Positions 7,683-16,647 are shown, counted from the first letter of the stretch. The stretch: 64,000 nt of DNA from Streptomyces ortus (GCF_026341275.1 NZ_JAIFZO010000002.1:7718118-7782117), one strand, 5' to 3'. Numbers and translations are program-made. Notes: generated from the sequence alone by a model not told the origin.

Positions 7683-8762
7683 ATGCGAAGGCGCGTTCTC
7701 GGGCTTGTCGCCGTGCTGACCACCCTCGTCGCCGCGGCCGGTTGCGGCTCTTCCGATCCGGAGGCCGACGGTTCGTCGTCCTCCGGGGGGAACAAGACGA
7801 CACGGGTCAAGGTCGGCATCATTCCGATCGTCGATGTGGCCCCGCTCTATCTGGGACAGAAGAAGGGCTTCTTCGGCAGCCGTGGCATCGAGCTGGACAT
7901 GGTGAGCGCCCAGGGCGGCGCGGCGATCATTCCCGGAGTGGTGAGCGGGCAGTTCCAGTTCGGATTCAGCAATACGACGTCCCTGATGATCGCCCAGGTC
8001 AAAGGGGTCCCGGTCAAATCCGTGGTGAACGGCGCCGCGTCCAACGGCAAGGTCGGGGGTGACGTCACCGGGGTGGGCGTTCCCAAGGACAGTCCGATCA
8101 AGTCGGCCGCGGACCTCGCCGGACACACTGTCGCGGTGAACACCCTGAAGAACATCGGGGACACCACGGTGCGTGAGTCGGTCCGGGTGGCCGGCGGTGA
8201 ACCGTCCGAGGTGAAGTTCGTGGAGATCCCGTTCGACCAGATGCCGGCCGCGCTGGAGGACGGGCGGGTGGACGCGGCGTGGATGGGGGAGCCCGCGATG
8301 ACGATCGCCAAGGCGCAGGGTGTCCGCGTGGTGGCGTCTCCGTTCGCGGAGACGGACCCGAAGCTCACCGTGGCCACGTATTTCACCTCGGCGAAGCTGG
8401 TGAAGGAGGACCCGGGGCTGGTGAAGAAGTTCACCGAGGCGATGACCGAGTCGCTGAAGTACGCCTCCGGTCATCCTGACGAGGCTCGGCAGGTCCTCAC
8501 CACGTACACCAAGATCAACGGTGATGTTCTGGCGAAGCTGACGTTGCCGGCGTGGCCGGGGGCCGTGGACATGGACTCGCTGGAGAAGTTGGCGGCGCTG
8601 GGGAAGGAGGACGGGTTGTTCGGTGACAAGAGCCGGATCTGGAGGCGCTCTTCTCTGAACGGCGCCGCCCGCTGCTGCCTCGGGGGCTCCGCCCCGCACC
8701 CCGGTGCGCAGTTCCCCGCGCCCCTGAAGGAAGGCGGCTGGGCGCGTCAGCCGGGTGCGTAG
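7683..8762 (+). CDS. ABC transporter substrate-binding lipoprotein (NitT/TauT/THI5-like), aberrant 3' end
   Basis: A 359-residue open frame. A lipoprotein signal with lipobox AAAGC (cysteine near residue 21) is followed by a periplasmic-binding fold of the NMT1/THI5/SsuA type: VKVGIIPIVDVAPLYLGQ, GFFGSRGIELDMV, DLAGHTVAVNTL, and DAAWMGEP. Family members bind sulfonates, nitrate, pyrimidine precursors or similar small molecules. No permease or ATPase gene is adjacent, so it may serve a distant transporter. The family usually ends soon after the segment GLFGDK; here the frame continues about 45 residues through a sequence matching an intergenic repeat (8706-8779), so a frameshift or lost stop near 8630-8660 is likely. 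The start has GGAGGAG close upstream. Confidence 0.85.
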   Translation: MRRRVLGLVAVLTTLVAAAGCGSSDPEADGSSSSGGNKTTRVKVGIIPIVDVAPLYLGQKKGFFGSRGIELDMVSAQGGAAIIPGVVSGQFQFGFSNTTSLMIAQVKGVPVKSVVNGAASNGKVGGDVTGVGVPKDSPIKSAADLAGHTVAVNTLKNIGDTTVRESVRVAGGEPSEVKFVEIPFDQMPAALEDGRVDAAWMGEPAMTIAKAQGVRVVASPFAETDPKLTVATYFTSAKLVKEDPGLVKKFTEAMTESLKYASGHPDEARQVLTTYTKINGDVLAKLTLPAWPGAVDMDSLEKLAALGKEDGLFGDKSRIWRRSSLNGAARCCLGGSAPHPGAQFPAPLKEGGWARQPGA

Positions 8763-8779
8763 TTTTTCGCGCCCCTGAA
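8706..8779. repeat. Two copies of a 23-bp intergenic repeat
   Basis: Copy 1 at 8706-8728 and copy 2 at 8757-8779 share the pattern GCG-y-AGTT-(CCCCG or TTTCG)-CGCCCCTGAA. A third copy is at 37651-37673. GC-rich short elements with GTTCCCCGCGCCCCTGA recur between Streptomyces genes. Here they sit inside the 3' end of the binding-protein frame. Confidence 0.6.
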
Positions 8780-8974
8780 GGAAGGAAAGAAGGCCGCTGG
8801 GCCTGTCTCTTGGGGGTGTGCGTGTTCTGCGTCTTCCCCGTGACAGGCGGGGAAGTCACCCGGGGTGGGGGAGGCTTTGGGGGTGGGGGCGGGGATGTTG
8901 GGGGGTGTGGGGGCGTGACACGGTGCCGGGTCGTTCGACGCCCGGGGGCGCTCCGGCCGAAGGAGCACCCGACC

Positions 8975-10795
8975 ATGCGACGCTATCCCCCCATCGCCGA
9001 CCACGGGCTGGTCGGTGACCTGCAGACCGCCGCACTCGTCTCCTCCGACGGCACGGTCGACTGGCTGTGCGCGCCCAGGTTCGACTCGCCCAGTGTGTTC
9101 GCCTCGCTCCTCGACCACGAGCGCGGCGGCCACTTCACCGTGTCCGCCGACACCGCGCAGCCACCGGTGCAGATCTATCTGCAGGACACCGCGATCCTGG
9201 TGACCCGTTTCCTCACGGAGTCGGGCGTCGGCGAAGTCGTCGACTTCATGCCGGTGGAGCGCCCCGAGCGCGCGGCGGCCCGGCACCGGCTCGTCAGGAT
9301 CCTGCGGGTGACCCGCGGCCGGGTCCGCTTCGCGCTGGAGTGCCGGCCCCGCTTCGACTACGGCCGTGCCGGGCACCGCCTCGACCTCGGCGAGGACACC
9401 GTGCGCTTCGACGCCCCCGGGGCCCAGGCCGTCGTACAGACCGTCGGCCCGGTGCGGTGGAGCGGGGACGGCGACGACGTCCGCAGCGAACTCACCATGG
9501 ACGAAGGCGACTTCGCCGCTCTCGTACTGACCGTGGGCAACGCCGACGACACACCCGTACCGCCGCTGACGGCCACGGACGTCATGGCGTCGTTCGAGCG
9601 CACCCGCGACTTCTGGCACGCGTGGGTACGCCGCGGCCGTTACCGCGGACGCTGGCAGGACATGGTGAACAGGGCGGCCATCACCCTGAAGCTGCTCACC
9701 TACGCGCCGACCGGGGCGCCCGTCGCGGCACCGACCATGGGACTGCCCGAGCAGATCGGCGGCGGACGCAACTGGGACTACCGCTACACCTGGGTGCGGG
9801 ACGGCTCGATGTCGGTCGGCGCCCTGCTGGGCCTCGGCCATGTCGAGGAGGCCCTGGCGTTCCGCGGCTGGCTCGGGGACCGGGTGAAGTCGGGCCGCAC
9901 GGTCAGCGGTGAACCCCTGCAGATCATGTACCGCGTCGACGGCGACCCCGAGCTTGCGGAAGTGGCCCTCGACCACTTCGAGGGCTACCGCGGCTCGGCA
10001 CCGGTGTACGCGGGCAACGGCGCCGCGGGCCAGCTCCAGCTCGACATCTACGGCGAGGCCGTCCTCGCCCTCTCGCACACCGTGCAGGGCGTCGGCAACG
10101 CACCGCCGTACGACGGCTGGCTGGCCCTGTCCGGCGTGCTGGACTGGCTGGTCAAGGCCTGGGACCGGCCGGACGAGGGAATCTGGGAGACGCGGGGTGG
10201 GCAGAAGGACTTCACCTACAGCCGCCTCATGTGCTGGGTCGCCTTCGACCGGGGCATCCGGATGGCCCGTGACTTCGCCCGGCCCGCCGACATCCCGCAG
10301 TGGACCATGGCACGGGACGACATCCTGCGGCAGGTGATGGAACGCGGCTGGAACACCCGGCGCGAGTCGTTCGTGCAGAACTACGAGGACGCCACCCTCG
10401 ACGCGTCCCTGTTGCTCATGCCCTCCGTGGGCTTCATCGCGCCGAAGGACCCGCGCTGGCTGTCGACCCTCGACGCGATGGAACGCGAACTCGTCTCCGA
10501 CAGCCTCGTCCAGCGCTACGACCCGCAGGCCTCCCCGGACGGACTGCGCGGCAGCGAGGGCACGTTCTCCCTGTGCAGCTTCCTGTACGTGGACGCGCTG
10601 GCGCAGGCGGGACAGCTCGGCCAGGCCAGGTACGCCTTCGACAAGATGCTCACCTACGCCAACCCGGTGGGCCTGTTCGCGGAGGAGATCGGCTCGACCG
10701 GGGAGCAGCTCGGGAACTTCCCGCAGGCGTTCACCCACCTGGCGCTCATCACGGCCGCCCTCTCGCTGGACAAGGAGATGGACGCCCTCGGCTGA
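8975..10795 (+). CDS. Glycoside hydrolase family 15 protein (glucoamylase/trehalase-like)
   Basis: A 606-residue cytoplasmic protein without signal peptide. It opens with the typical MRRYPPIADHGLVGDLQ and DGTVDWLCAPRFDSPSVFA of bacterial GH15 proteins (N-terminal beta domain), followed from about residue 220 by an alpha/alpha-barrel with GGGRNWDYRYTWVRDGSMSV and ending with a FAEEIGSTGEQLGNFPQAFTHLALI-type block (split here as FAEEIGSTGEQ and LGNFPQAFTHLALI) that carries the catalytic glutamate. Family members hydrolyse alpha-glucosidic bonds in maltodextrins, trehalose or glucosides. ATG 8975 is chosen because AGGAG lies ten bases before. It is a single gene; the next one on the strand is an unrelated membrane protein. 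Confidence 0.9.
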   Translation: MRRYPPIADHGLVGDLQTAALVSSDGTVDWLCAPRFDSPSVFASLLDHERGGHFTVSADTAQPPVQIYLQDTAILVTRFLTESGVGEVVDFMPVERPERAAARHRLVRILRVTRGRVRFALECRPRFDYGRAGHRLDLGEDTVRFDAPGAQAVVQTVGPVRWSGDGDDVRSELTMDEGDFAALVLTVGNADDTPVPPLTATDVMASFERTRDFWHAWVRRGRYRGRWQDMVNRAAITLKLLTYAPTGAPVAAPTMGLPEQIGGGRNWDYRYTWVRDGSMSVGALLGLGHVEEALAFRGWLGDRVKSGRTVSGEPLQIMYRVDGDPELAEVALDHFEGYRGSAPVYAGNGAAGQLQLDIYGEAVLALSHTVQGVGNAPPYDGWLALSGVLDWLVKAWDRPDEGIWETRGGQKDFTYSRLMCWVAFDRGIRMARDFARPADIPQWTMARDDILRQVMERGWNTRRESFVQNYEDATLDASLLLMPSVGFIAPKDPRWLSTLDAMERELVSDSLVQRYDPQASPDGLRGSEGTFSLCSFLYVDALAQAGQLGQARYAFDKMLTYANPVGLFAEEIGSTGEQLGNFPQAFTHLALITAALSLDKEMDALG

Positions 10796-10933
10796 GCCGG
10801 CGGTCCGTCGGGTCGCCCACGGAGGGTGAGGCACCGCCCGCCCTGTCCGCCCGCCCTGTCCGCGTGCCATGGGAACGGGACGGCCGGTACGCACACCCCG
10901 GCGGCCACCGTCGTCGCCCGAAGGGAGTTCGAG

Positions 10934-11455
10934 ATGTCCGGTACCGGACACGCCACGCCCCGGGTGGTGCGCAACGCGGAACGCCGGGCCCGGGCCGACT
11001 GCACCGGCGCTGTCTACGGCTCCATGCTCGCCGCCTCCGTGATCATCGGTGCCGGCACGCTGGGGTCGTTCCCGCGCCTTGAGCTGGTGCTGCTGTTGCT
11101 GCTCACCGGAGTGGCGTTCTGGATCGCGCACGTGCACGCGCAGGTGTTCGGCGCGCGGGTGACACAGCGCAGGCTGGACCGCCGGGTGGTGCTGAGCGTG
11201 TGCCGCGACGAGTGGCCGATCGTCGAGGCGGCCGTTCCGCCGGCCGCCGTCGTGGCCGCCACCCCCGTGCTGGGGCTCGGTATGGACGCCACCCTGTGGC
11301 TCGCGCTCACCGTCGCCGTGGCCGGTCAGGTGGGCTGGTCCACGGTCGCGGCACGGCGGGGCGGCGCCTCCCGCGGCCTGATGGCCGTCACCGCCGGGGT
11401 GAACCTGCTGCTGGGCCTGCTGATCATCTCGTTCAAGCTCTTCCTGACCCACTGA
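10934..11455 (+). CDS. Integral membrane protein of unknown function
   Basis: A 173-residue protein with four probable membrane segments: residues about 26-46 (AVYGSMLAASVIIGAGTL), 49-69 (LELVLLLLLTGVAFWIA), 100-140 (two close hydrophobic stretches around VVAATPVLGLGM and WLALTVAVAGQV) and 152-170 (LLLGLLIISFKLFL). The N-terminus is basic and cytoplasmic. AAGGGAG stands seven bases before ATG 10934. No catalytic motif is seen and no family is named with confidence. It is convergent with the DUF2252 gene. Confidence 0.75.
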   Translation: MSGTGHATPRVVRNAERRARADCTGAVYGSMLAASVIIGAGTLGSFPRLELVLLLLLTGVAFWIAHVHAQVFGARVTQRRLDRRVVLSVCRDEWPIVEAAVPPAAVVAATPVLGLGMDATLWLALTVAVAGQVGWSTVAARRGGASRGLMAVTAGVNLLLGLLIISFKLFLTH

Positions 11456-11547
11456 ACACCGACCCGTAGAACACACGGTCCCGGCACGCTGGCGGCCCGC
11501 CCAAAGGCGCCCGACGCGGCACACCGGGCCGGGCGTCAGGCGTGCTC

Positions 11548-12957
11548 TCAGAGACTCGCGGCGTGGACCCTGCCCGAGCGCACCGCGGCGCCCAGCGCCT
11601 CGAAATCGCGCTCGTTCTGGTCGGCGTAGGCCTGCGCGAATCCGGTGAGCGCGAGGTCGAACCGATCGCTCCCGCCCAGATAGGCGGCGATGGCCACGGG
11701 GTCGCCCGACCGGGCGTGCGCCCGCGCCAGACACGCACCGCACAACTGCCCGAACAGGCTCAGCAGCCCGGGGTCCATGGTCTCCGGCCGGGCGATGCCC
11801 TTCCAGTCCCGCAGCTGCCGTACGTAGAAGTCCCGGCCCCGGCCGTCGAGGCCCACGACATGGGTCCAGCCGAGGAAGATGTCACTGGTCGTCTGGATGA
11901 GCCGCTGCCCGGCCACCACACGGCGGCCCTGGTTGTCGTAGTGGTTGCCGTTCGTGTGCACGGAGAGCACCGACTCCTCGGCCTCCTTGGCCTGCAGCAG
12001 CAGGGGATCGCCGTCGTCCCTGCCGAGCATCAGCAGGATCCAGCAGCGTGTTCCGACGCTGCCGACGCCCACCACCTTCCGGGCCATGTCCACCAGCCGG
12101 TAGTGGCGCAGCAGGTGCCGGCGCTCGGAGGACAGCGTCCGCGCGTACCCCTCCAGGACGGTCCGCAGCTCCTTCTCCTCGTCGGCCCCGGAGGAGTTCG
12201 TGAGGAGGTCGCGGAGCGGAGTGATCAGCGGGGGGTCCGGGGTGATCCGCCGGCCCTCGGCCGTGACCCGGGTGAGCTTCTCGAAGGCCTGGAGGTGCGT
12301 GCGGGACCTGGCCCGTGCCGTGGCGTCGGCGGTGCGCCGCCTGGTCCGTTTGTCCATCGAGGAGGCCAGCAGCGCCCGTATCCGCTCGACGTCGTCCTGG
12401 GCGTACCAGATGTCGAGCGTGCCCATCCCGGCGAACTGGCGCATCCGCTGCCGGTAGGCCCGTACACAGGCCCGTACCACGCGGTTCTGCTTCGGGACCG
12501 GGAATCCGTTGGCGCGGGCGGCGATCGCCAGACTGGCCGCCAGCCGCTTCACGTCCCATTCGAAGGGGCCGGCCAGGGTCTCGTCGAAGTCGTTGATGTC
12601 GAAGACCAGATGGCGCTCCGGCGAGGCCAGCAGCCGGAAGTTGAGCAGATGGGCGTCTCCGCAGAGCTGCACCGTCAGGCCGGAGTTGGGGACCGGCCCG
12701 AGGTCCGTGGCCATGATCGACGCGGCGCCCCGGTAGAAGCGGAACGGGGACTCCAGCATGCGGCTGTAGCGGATCGGCACCAACTCGGGCAGTCGCGAAC
12801 GTGACTGACGCTCTATCACCTCGACGGGGTCGAGCCGCTGCTGCTCCGCCTCGAACCAGCCGTGACACGCGCGGGAGGCCCGTTTGCGCGCGTCCCTGCC
12901 GTACGCCGCCCTCTCGGCGGGGGGCAGAGAGGCCGTGAAGGCGATCGGTATGGCCAT
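11548..12957 (-). CDS. DUF2252 domain protein
   Basis: A 469-residue protein covering the whole DUF2252 family. Recognisable blocks are RYSRMLESPFRFYRGAA, then LCGDAHLLNFRLLASPERHLVFDIND (residues about 90-117, like the HGD-x-H-x-x-N and D-x-N/D-D pattern of the aminoglycoside-phosphotransferase-like fold), and near the C-terminus YVRQLRDWKG and ACLARAHARSGD. By that resemblance it may bind a nucleotide or phosphorylate a small molecule, but no activity is established. ATG 12957 has GGAGG nine bases before it. A 14-bp perfect palindrome lies 17 bases upstream. It is divergent from the DUF308 gene. Confidence 0.88.
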   Translation of the reverse strand: MAIPIAFTASLPPAERAAYGRDARKRASRACHGWFEAEQQRLDPVEVIERQSRSRLPELVPIRYSRMLESPFRFYRGAASIMATDLGPVPNSGLTVQLCGDAHLLNFRLLASPERHLVFDINDFDETLAGPFEWDVKRLAASLAIAARANGFPVPKQNRVVRACVRAYRQRMRQFAGMGTLDIWYAQDDVERIRALLASSMDKRTRRRTADATARARSRTHLQAFEKLTRVTAEGRRITPDPPLITPLRDLLTNSSGADEEKELRTVLEGYARTLSSERRHLLRHYRLVDMARKVVGVGSVGTRCWILLMLGRDDGDPLLLQAKEAEESVLSVHTNGNHYDNQGRRVVAGQRLIQTTSDIFLGWTHVVGLDGRGRDFYVRQLRDWKGIARPETMDPGLLSLFGQLCGACLARAHARSGDPVAIAAYLGGSDRFDLALTGFAQAYADQNERDFEALGAAVRSGRVHAASL

Positions 12958-12973
12958 GGCGCGAACCTCCTGA

Positions 12974-12987
12974 ACCGTCCGGACGGT
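12974..12987. promoter_or_regulatory. Perfect palindrome upstream of the DUF2252 gene
   Basis: ACCGTCCGGACGGT is fully self-complementary and lies 17 bases before the DUF2252 start codon. It is followed immediately by a second dyad, GGTGCT-gacg-AGCACC (about 12985-13000). Either could be an operator or a leader hairpin. No regulator is identified. Confidence 0.4.
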
Positions 12988-13033
12988 GCTGACGAGCACC
13001 CGTGCCACGCGCACCTGTACCGGGCGCCTCCAA

Positions 13034-13059
13034 CGGGCACCCGTACCGGGCACCCGTAC
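13034..13059. repeat. 13-bp tandem repeat in a divergent promoter region
   Basis: CGGGCACCCGTAC occurs twice in direct tandem (13034-13046, 13047-13059), with related CACCTGTACCGGGC just before. It lies between the divergent DUF2252 and DUF308 genes and may be a protein-binding array. Confidence 0.5.
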
Positions 13060-13205
13060 CGTCCGTTCCACCGCAGGCCGGTGCACGTCCGCGCCCTCCA
13101 CCTCATCGTCTTGCCGGCCGGGCGGGATCACCCGCCGGGGGTGAGCCCGCCCCGCCGGGACGGCGCGACGCTGACGGTCGATTCACTCCGCAGTAAGGAG
13201 AGGTC

Positions 13206-13967
13206 ATGACCCAGTCGCGTGGTCCGGCAGCGCGTTCCGGAGCGGCCCACCGCTCCGACGGGGCGGCCCCGGGGGCGTCGGCCGACCCGGCGGAGGTACT
13301 GGCGAAGCTCGGGCACTCCTGGACCTGGATCCTCGGTTCGGCGGTGGCCACCCTGGTGCCGGGCATCCTCGTACTGGTCTGGCCGGACGAGACACTGCAC
13401 GTCCTCGCGGTCCTGATCGGGCTCTATCTGCTGGTCACCGGAGGCTTCCGGTTCGTGGCGTCCTTCGCCCGCCACGACCTGGGCGAACGGCTGCCGGGAC
13501 TGCTCCTGGCGGTGCTGTACGTCCTCGCCGGCGTGCTCTGCCTGCGCAACCCGCTGCAGACGATCGCCGCGCTCTCGCTGATCGTCGGGGTCGTCTGGCT
13601 GGTGTCCGGCATGCTCACCCTCTACACGGCCATCGTCGCCAAGGGCCTGCCCCACCGCGGCTTCCTCTTCGGAGCCGCCGTGATCGGCATCCTCGCCGGC
13701 ATCGTGGTGCTGGCGCTGCCGACCGAGTCGGCCCGGGCACTGACCCGGCTGCTCGGCCTGTGGCTCGTCCTGCTCGGGCTGGTGGAGGTGGTGATCGCCG
13801 TCGCGGTGCGCGCCACGTTCGGCAAGGAGCGCGCCACGAGCGCGCGGGCCCCGGCCGGCCAGGCCGATCCGGCGCACCCCACCGGGCCCACGACCTACAC
13901 GGATCCGGCCGGCTCCGCAGGTTCCTCGGGCTCCGCAGGTCCCGCGAAACCCGCCGGGACCGACTGA
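13206..13967 (+). CDS. HdeD/DUF308 family membrane protein
   Basis: A 253-residue protein with six probable membrane helices between residues 38 and 205, arranged as the two triple-helix DUF308 repeats: WILGSAVATLVPGILVLVWP starts the first, and FLFGAAVIGILAGIVVLALP starts the second with the same pattern. HdeD-type proteins are linked to acid stress in E. coli; in actinomycetes the role is unknown. The C-terminal 45 residues are low-complexity (GSAGSSGSAGPAKPAG). AAGGAGAGG precedes the start by a few bases. It heads a run of membrane-protein genes on the same strand. Confidence 0.85.
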   Translation: MTQSRGPAARSGAAHRSDGAAPGASADPAEVLAKLGHSWTWILGSAVATLVPGILVLVWPDETLHVLAVLIGLYLLVTGGFRFVASFARHDLGERLPGLLLAVLYVLAGVLCLRNPLQTIAALSLIVGVVWLVSGMLTLYTAIVAKGLPHRGFLFGAAVIGILAGIVVLALPTESARALTRLLGLWLVLLGLVEVVIAVAVRATFGKERATSARAPAGQADPAHPTGPTTYTDPAGSAGSSGSAGPAKPAGTD

Positions 13968-14118
13968 CACTTTCCTGGCCGACTGACACCCTCCCGGCCT
14001 CCTTCGGCGCCGGTCCGCCGCGGCGCCCGTGACCCGGCGCTGCCTCCCCACCCGCCGCAGCCTCCGTAACCCGTCCGCGGCACGCCGCTGCCGGGGCGCA
14101 CACCTCCGAGGAGTAGCC

Positions 14119-15486
14119 ATGGTCCCGGACGTCCCGGACAACAAGGCCGCACCGTCCCACTCCGGTGAGACCGCGGCCACCGGTCGTGTCCTGAGCGCCG
14201 AGGAACACACGGAGTACGAGCGGCTGTGCCGGGCCGCGACCCTGCGCCACCGCAGGACCCGCCGGCTGGGCGCGTCGATCCTGCTCCTGGTGGCGCTGCT
14301 GCTCGCGCCCCTGGCGGTCGTCGCGGCCTGGGTGCACGACACGGTCTCCGACACCGACCGGTACGTGGAGACCGTCGCCCCCCTGGCCTCGGACCCCGCC
14401 GTGCAGAAGGTGGTGATCAACCGGCTGACCGCCCGCGTGGTGGACCAGGTGGACGTCGAGGCGGTGACGGCCTCGCTCACCAAGGTGCTCGCGGACGCCG
14501 ACGCCCCGCCGCGCGTGGTGGCGGGCTCCGAGGCACTCACCGGCCCGCTGACCTCCGCGGTACGCACCGTCGTGCGGCGCAACGTCGAACGCGTGGTCAC
14601 CAGCGACCTCTTCCAGCAGGTGTGGGAGGGGTCGAACCGGCGGGCGCACGCCGCCGTGCTGCGCATGCTCACCGGTGAACGGCACGGCGCCCTGCGTGCC
14701 ACGGACGACGCCATCGAGCTGGACATCGGCTCCGTGGTGGACCAGGTGCGCGCGCGCCTCGTCGACCAGGGCTTCGAGCGGGCCGCCCTCATCCCGGACA
14801 GCGACCGGACCGTGACCCTGTTCCGGACCGCCCAACTGGCCAGGGCACAGGACGCGATGCGGGTGCTGGACATCGTCGGTACCTGGCTGCCCGTGCTCAC
14901 CATCGTGCTCGCGGCCCTGGCCGTGTGGACCGCTCCCGGGCACCGGCTGATGCTGCTGATCACGGCGGTCGGCATCGGGCTGATGACGGTGGCGCTGCTC
15001 ATCGCGCTGGCGGCCATGCGGCGGGTGTACCTGGACGCGGTCCCGGCCACCACGCTGCCACCGGACGCCGCCGCGGCGATCTTCGACACCTTCGTGCGCT
15101 TCCTGCGCGACAGCACGCGCACCCTGATCGTCGTCGCCGCGATCACGGCCCTGGCCGCGTATCTGTACGGTCCGGGGCGGGTGGCCGTCGGCCTGCGGCG
15201 CGGGGCCCGGCGCGGCGCGGGTGCCGCGGGGCGGGGGCTGAGCCGGGCGGGTCTGCGCGTCGGCCCCGTGGGACGCGGGCTGGCCGCCCGGCGGTCGTGG
15301 GCCACCGGCATCGTGATCGGGGCGGGCGCGCTGGCCCTCGTCCTGTGGAACCACCCGACGGTCGGCGCCGTGGTGCTCGTCCTGGCCCTGGTCCTGGCGG
15401 CGCTGGCCGTGGTGGCGGTGCTCGTCGCCGTGGCGGCCTCATCCCCGCCCGGAGACGGCGCGGCCTCCGGACACGCCGCCTCCTGA
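14119..15486 (+). CDS. Large integral membrane protein of unknown function
   Basis: A 455-residue protein with one N-terminal membrane helix (about residues 52-76, ILLLVALLLAPLAVVAAW), a soluble domain of about 190 residues (DTDRYVETVAPLASDPAVQKVVI onward, split as DTDRYVETVAP and DPAVQKVVINRL) and then several helices: about 252-275, 278-300, 333-350, 392-410 and 418-440. The DRYV-x-x-x-x-P-x-A-x-x-P pattern after the first helix is common in actinobacterial membrane proteins of this type. The soluble loop probably faces outside. GAGGAG precedes ATG 14119. No function can be given. Confidence 0.8.
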   Translation: MVPDVPDNKAAPSHSGETAATGRVLSAEEHTEYERLCRAATLRHRRTRRLGASILLLVALLLAPLAVVAAWVHDTVSDTDRYVETVAPLASDPAVQKVVINRLTARVVDQVDVEAVTASLTKVLADADAPPRVVAGSEALTGPLTSAVRTVVRRNVERVVTSDLFQQVWEGSNRRAHAAVLRMLTGERHGALRATDDAIELDIGSVVDQVRARLVDQGFERAALIPDSDRTVTLFRTAQLARAQDAMRVLDIVGTWLPVLTIVLAALAVWTAPGHRLMLLITAVGIGLMTVALLIALAAMRRVYLDAVPATTLPPDAAAAIFDTFVRFLRDSTRTLIVVAAITALAAYLYGPGRVAVGLRRGARRGAGAAGRGLSRAGLRVGPVGRGLAARRSWATGIVIGAGALALVLWNHPTVGAVVLVLALVLAALAVVAVLVAVAASSPPGDGAASGHAAS

Positions 15487-15513
15487 ACGCCCCGGGGCCG
15501 GCCCGCCGGTCCT

Positions 15514-15532
15514 CTCACCCGCTCCGGGTGAG
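15514..15532 (+). terminator. Short hairpin after the membrane protein gene
   Basis: CTCACCCG-ctc-CGGGTGAG is an 8-bp perfect stem with a three-base loop, 28 bases after the stop at 15486. It probably ends transcription before the next gene at 15609. Confidence 0.45.
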
Positions 15533-15608
15533 GCCGTCGGCTCTTTGACCCGGGCACGCTGAAAAAGGTGGAAAACGGCTGGGTGAACGCCCAGGACGGA
15601 GGAAAGAG

Positions 15609-16064
15609 ATGTATCTCGCCTACGACTATCCGCTCATGGACGTCTTCTGGTCCATGCTGGTCTTCTTCCTGTGGATCATGTGGTTCGTCCTGCTGTTCCG
15701 GATCGTCGTCGACATTTTCCGGGACGACGACATGAGTGGCTGGGCCAAGGCTGCCTGGCTGCTGTTCGTGGTCTTCCTGCCTTTCCTCGGCGTCTTCGTC
15801 TACGTGATCGCCCGGGGCAAGAACATGGGTCACCGCGAGGTGGCGCAGACGCACGCGCAGCAGCGGGCCTTCGACTCGTACGTCCGCGAGACGGCCCGCA
15901 GCGCGGACCGGCCGAGCAGTGTCGACGAACTGGCCAGGCTGTCCGAGATCAAGGCGCGCGGCGACATCACGGAGGAGGAGTTCCATCGGGCGAAGGAGCT
16001 GGTGCTGAGCGGTTCCGGCACCTCGGGACGGACGGGCGCCGCGCAGTCGGCGGCCGGTCGCTGA
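15609..16064 (+). CDS. PLDc_N and SHOCT domain membrane protein
   Basis: A 151-residue protein. Two membrane helices at about residues 10-34 (VFWSMLVFFLWIMWFVLLF) and 47-68 (AAWLLFVVFLPFLGVFVYVI) form the PLDc_N (phospholipase D nuclease N-terminal) module, which here is an anchor without any nuclease domain. The C-terminal part carries a SHOCT motif: VDELARLSEIKARGDITEEEF then AKELVL, a short domain thought to mediate oligomerisation. GGAGGAAAGAG stands just before the ATG. The combination is common in Streptomyces and its role is unknown. Confidence 0.85.
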   Translation: MYLAYDYPLMDVFWSMLVFFLWIMWFVLLFRIVVDIFRDDDMSGWAKAAWLLFVVFLPFLGVFVYVIARGKNMGHREVAQTHAQQRAFDSYVRETARSADRPSSVDELARLSEIKARGDITEEEFHRAKELVLSGSGTSGRTGAAQSAAGR

Positions 16065-16097
16065 CGGCAACGCACGACACTGAATCGAGGCATCGGT

Positions 16098-16544
16098 ATG
16101 ACTGCGACACACACCGGTCACCCGCACTCGGCCAAGCGGCACTGGGCCGAAGGCCTGACGGTCTTCGCGGCCATCATGCTCATGATCGCGGGTGTGCTCG
16201 ACATACTCCGGGGGATCATGGCGGTCGCCGAGGACGACCTCTTCGTCAACACGCCCAACTACATATTCGAGTTCGACCTCACGTCTTGGGGCTGGATTCA
16301 TCTCGCCCTGGGTGCGGCCGCCGTGATCGTCAGCATCGGACTCTTCCAGGCGTCGACGTGGGCGCGGGTCGCCGGCATGGTGATCGGCGGCCTGATCATC
16401 ATCGGCAACTTCCTCTCGATGCCGTACTACCCGGTCTGGTCCATCGTGATGATCGCCTTCTCGGCCTTCATCATCTGGGCCCTGAGCGTGGTCCGGCAGG
16501 AGGACTTCGACGAGTCGTTCACCACGCCGCCGCGCAACCTGTGA
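16098..16544 (+). CDS. Small membrane protein, probable DUF7144 family
   Basis: A 148-residue protein with four hydrophobic segments: about 22-42 (TVFAAIMLMIAGVLDILRG), 66-88 (WGWIHLALGAAAVIVSIGLF), 93-112 (ARVAGMVIGGLIIIGNFL) and 116-136 (YPVWSIVMIAFSAFIIWAL). The conserved W-x-x-x-L-x-x-F-A start and the loop FDLTSWGWIHL fit a widespread actinobacterial family of unknown role. It lies 33 bases after the SHOCT gene and may be in the same operon. A 13-bp hairpin at 16612-16647 ends the unit. Confidence 0.78.
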   Translation: MTATHTGHPHSAKRHWAEGLTVFAAIMLMIAGVLDILRGIMAVAEDDLFVNTPNYIFEFDLTSWGWIHLALGAAAVIVSIGLFQASTWARVAGMVIGGLIIIGNFLSMPYYPVWSIVMIAFSAFIIWALSVVRQEDFDESFTTPPRNL

Positions 16545-16611
16545 ACCGGCCCCGGCACCTGCCGTGAACCGCACGGCCGGAGCCGACGCCGGGCAGCGCT
16601 CCTGTACGCCG

Positions 16612-16647
16612 TGACCCGGTCGCCCCTGGGGGAAGGCGACCGGGTCA
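16612..16647 (+). terminator. Strong 13-bp hairpin
   Basis: TGACCCGGTCGCC pairs perfectly with GGCGACCGGGTCA around a ten-base loop. It lies 68 bases after the membrane protein stop and before the TetR promoter region, so it separates the two transcription units. No T-run follows. Confidence 0.6.

Noticed and set aside
8747..11743. A 998-codon minus-strand frame opposite the GH15 gene
   Set aside because: The plus strand encodes a clear GH15 enzyme and a membrane protein; the antisense frame has no recognisable domain.
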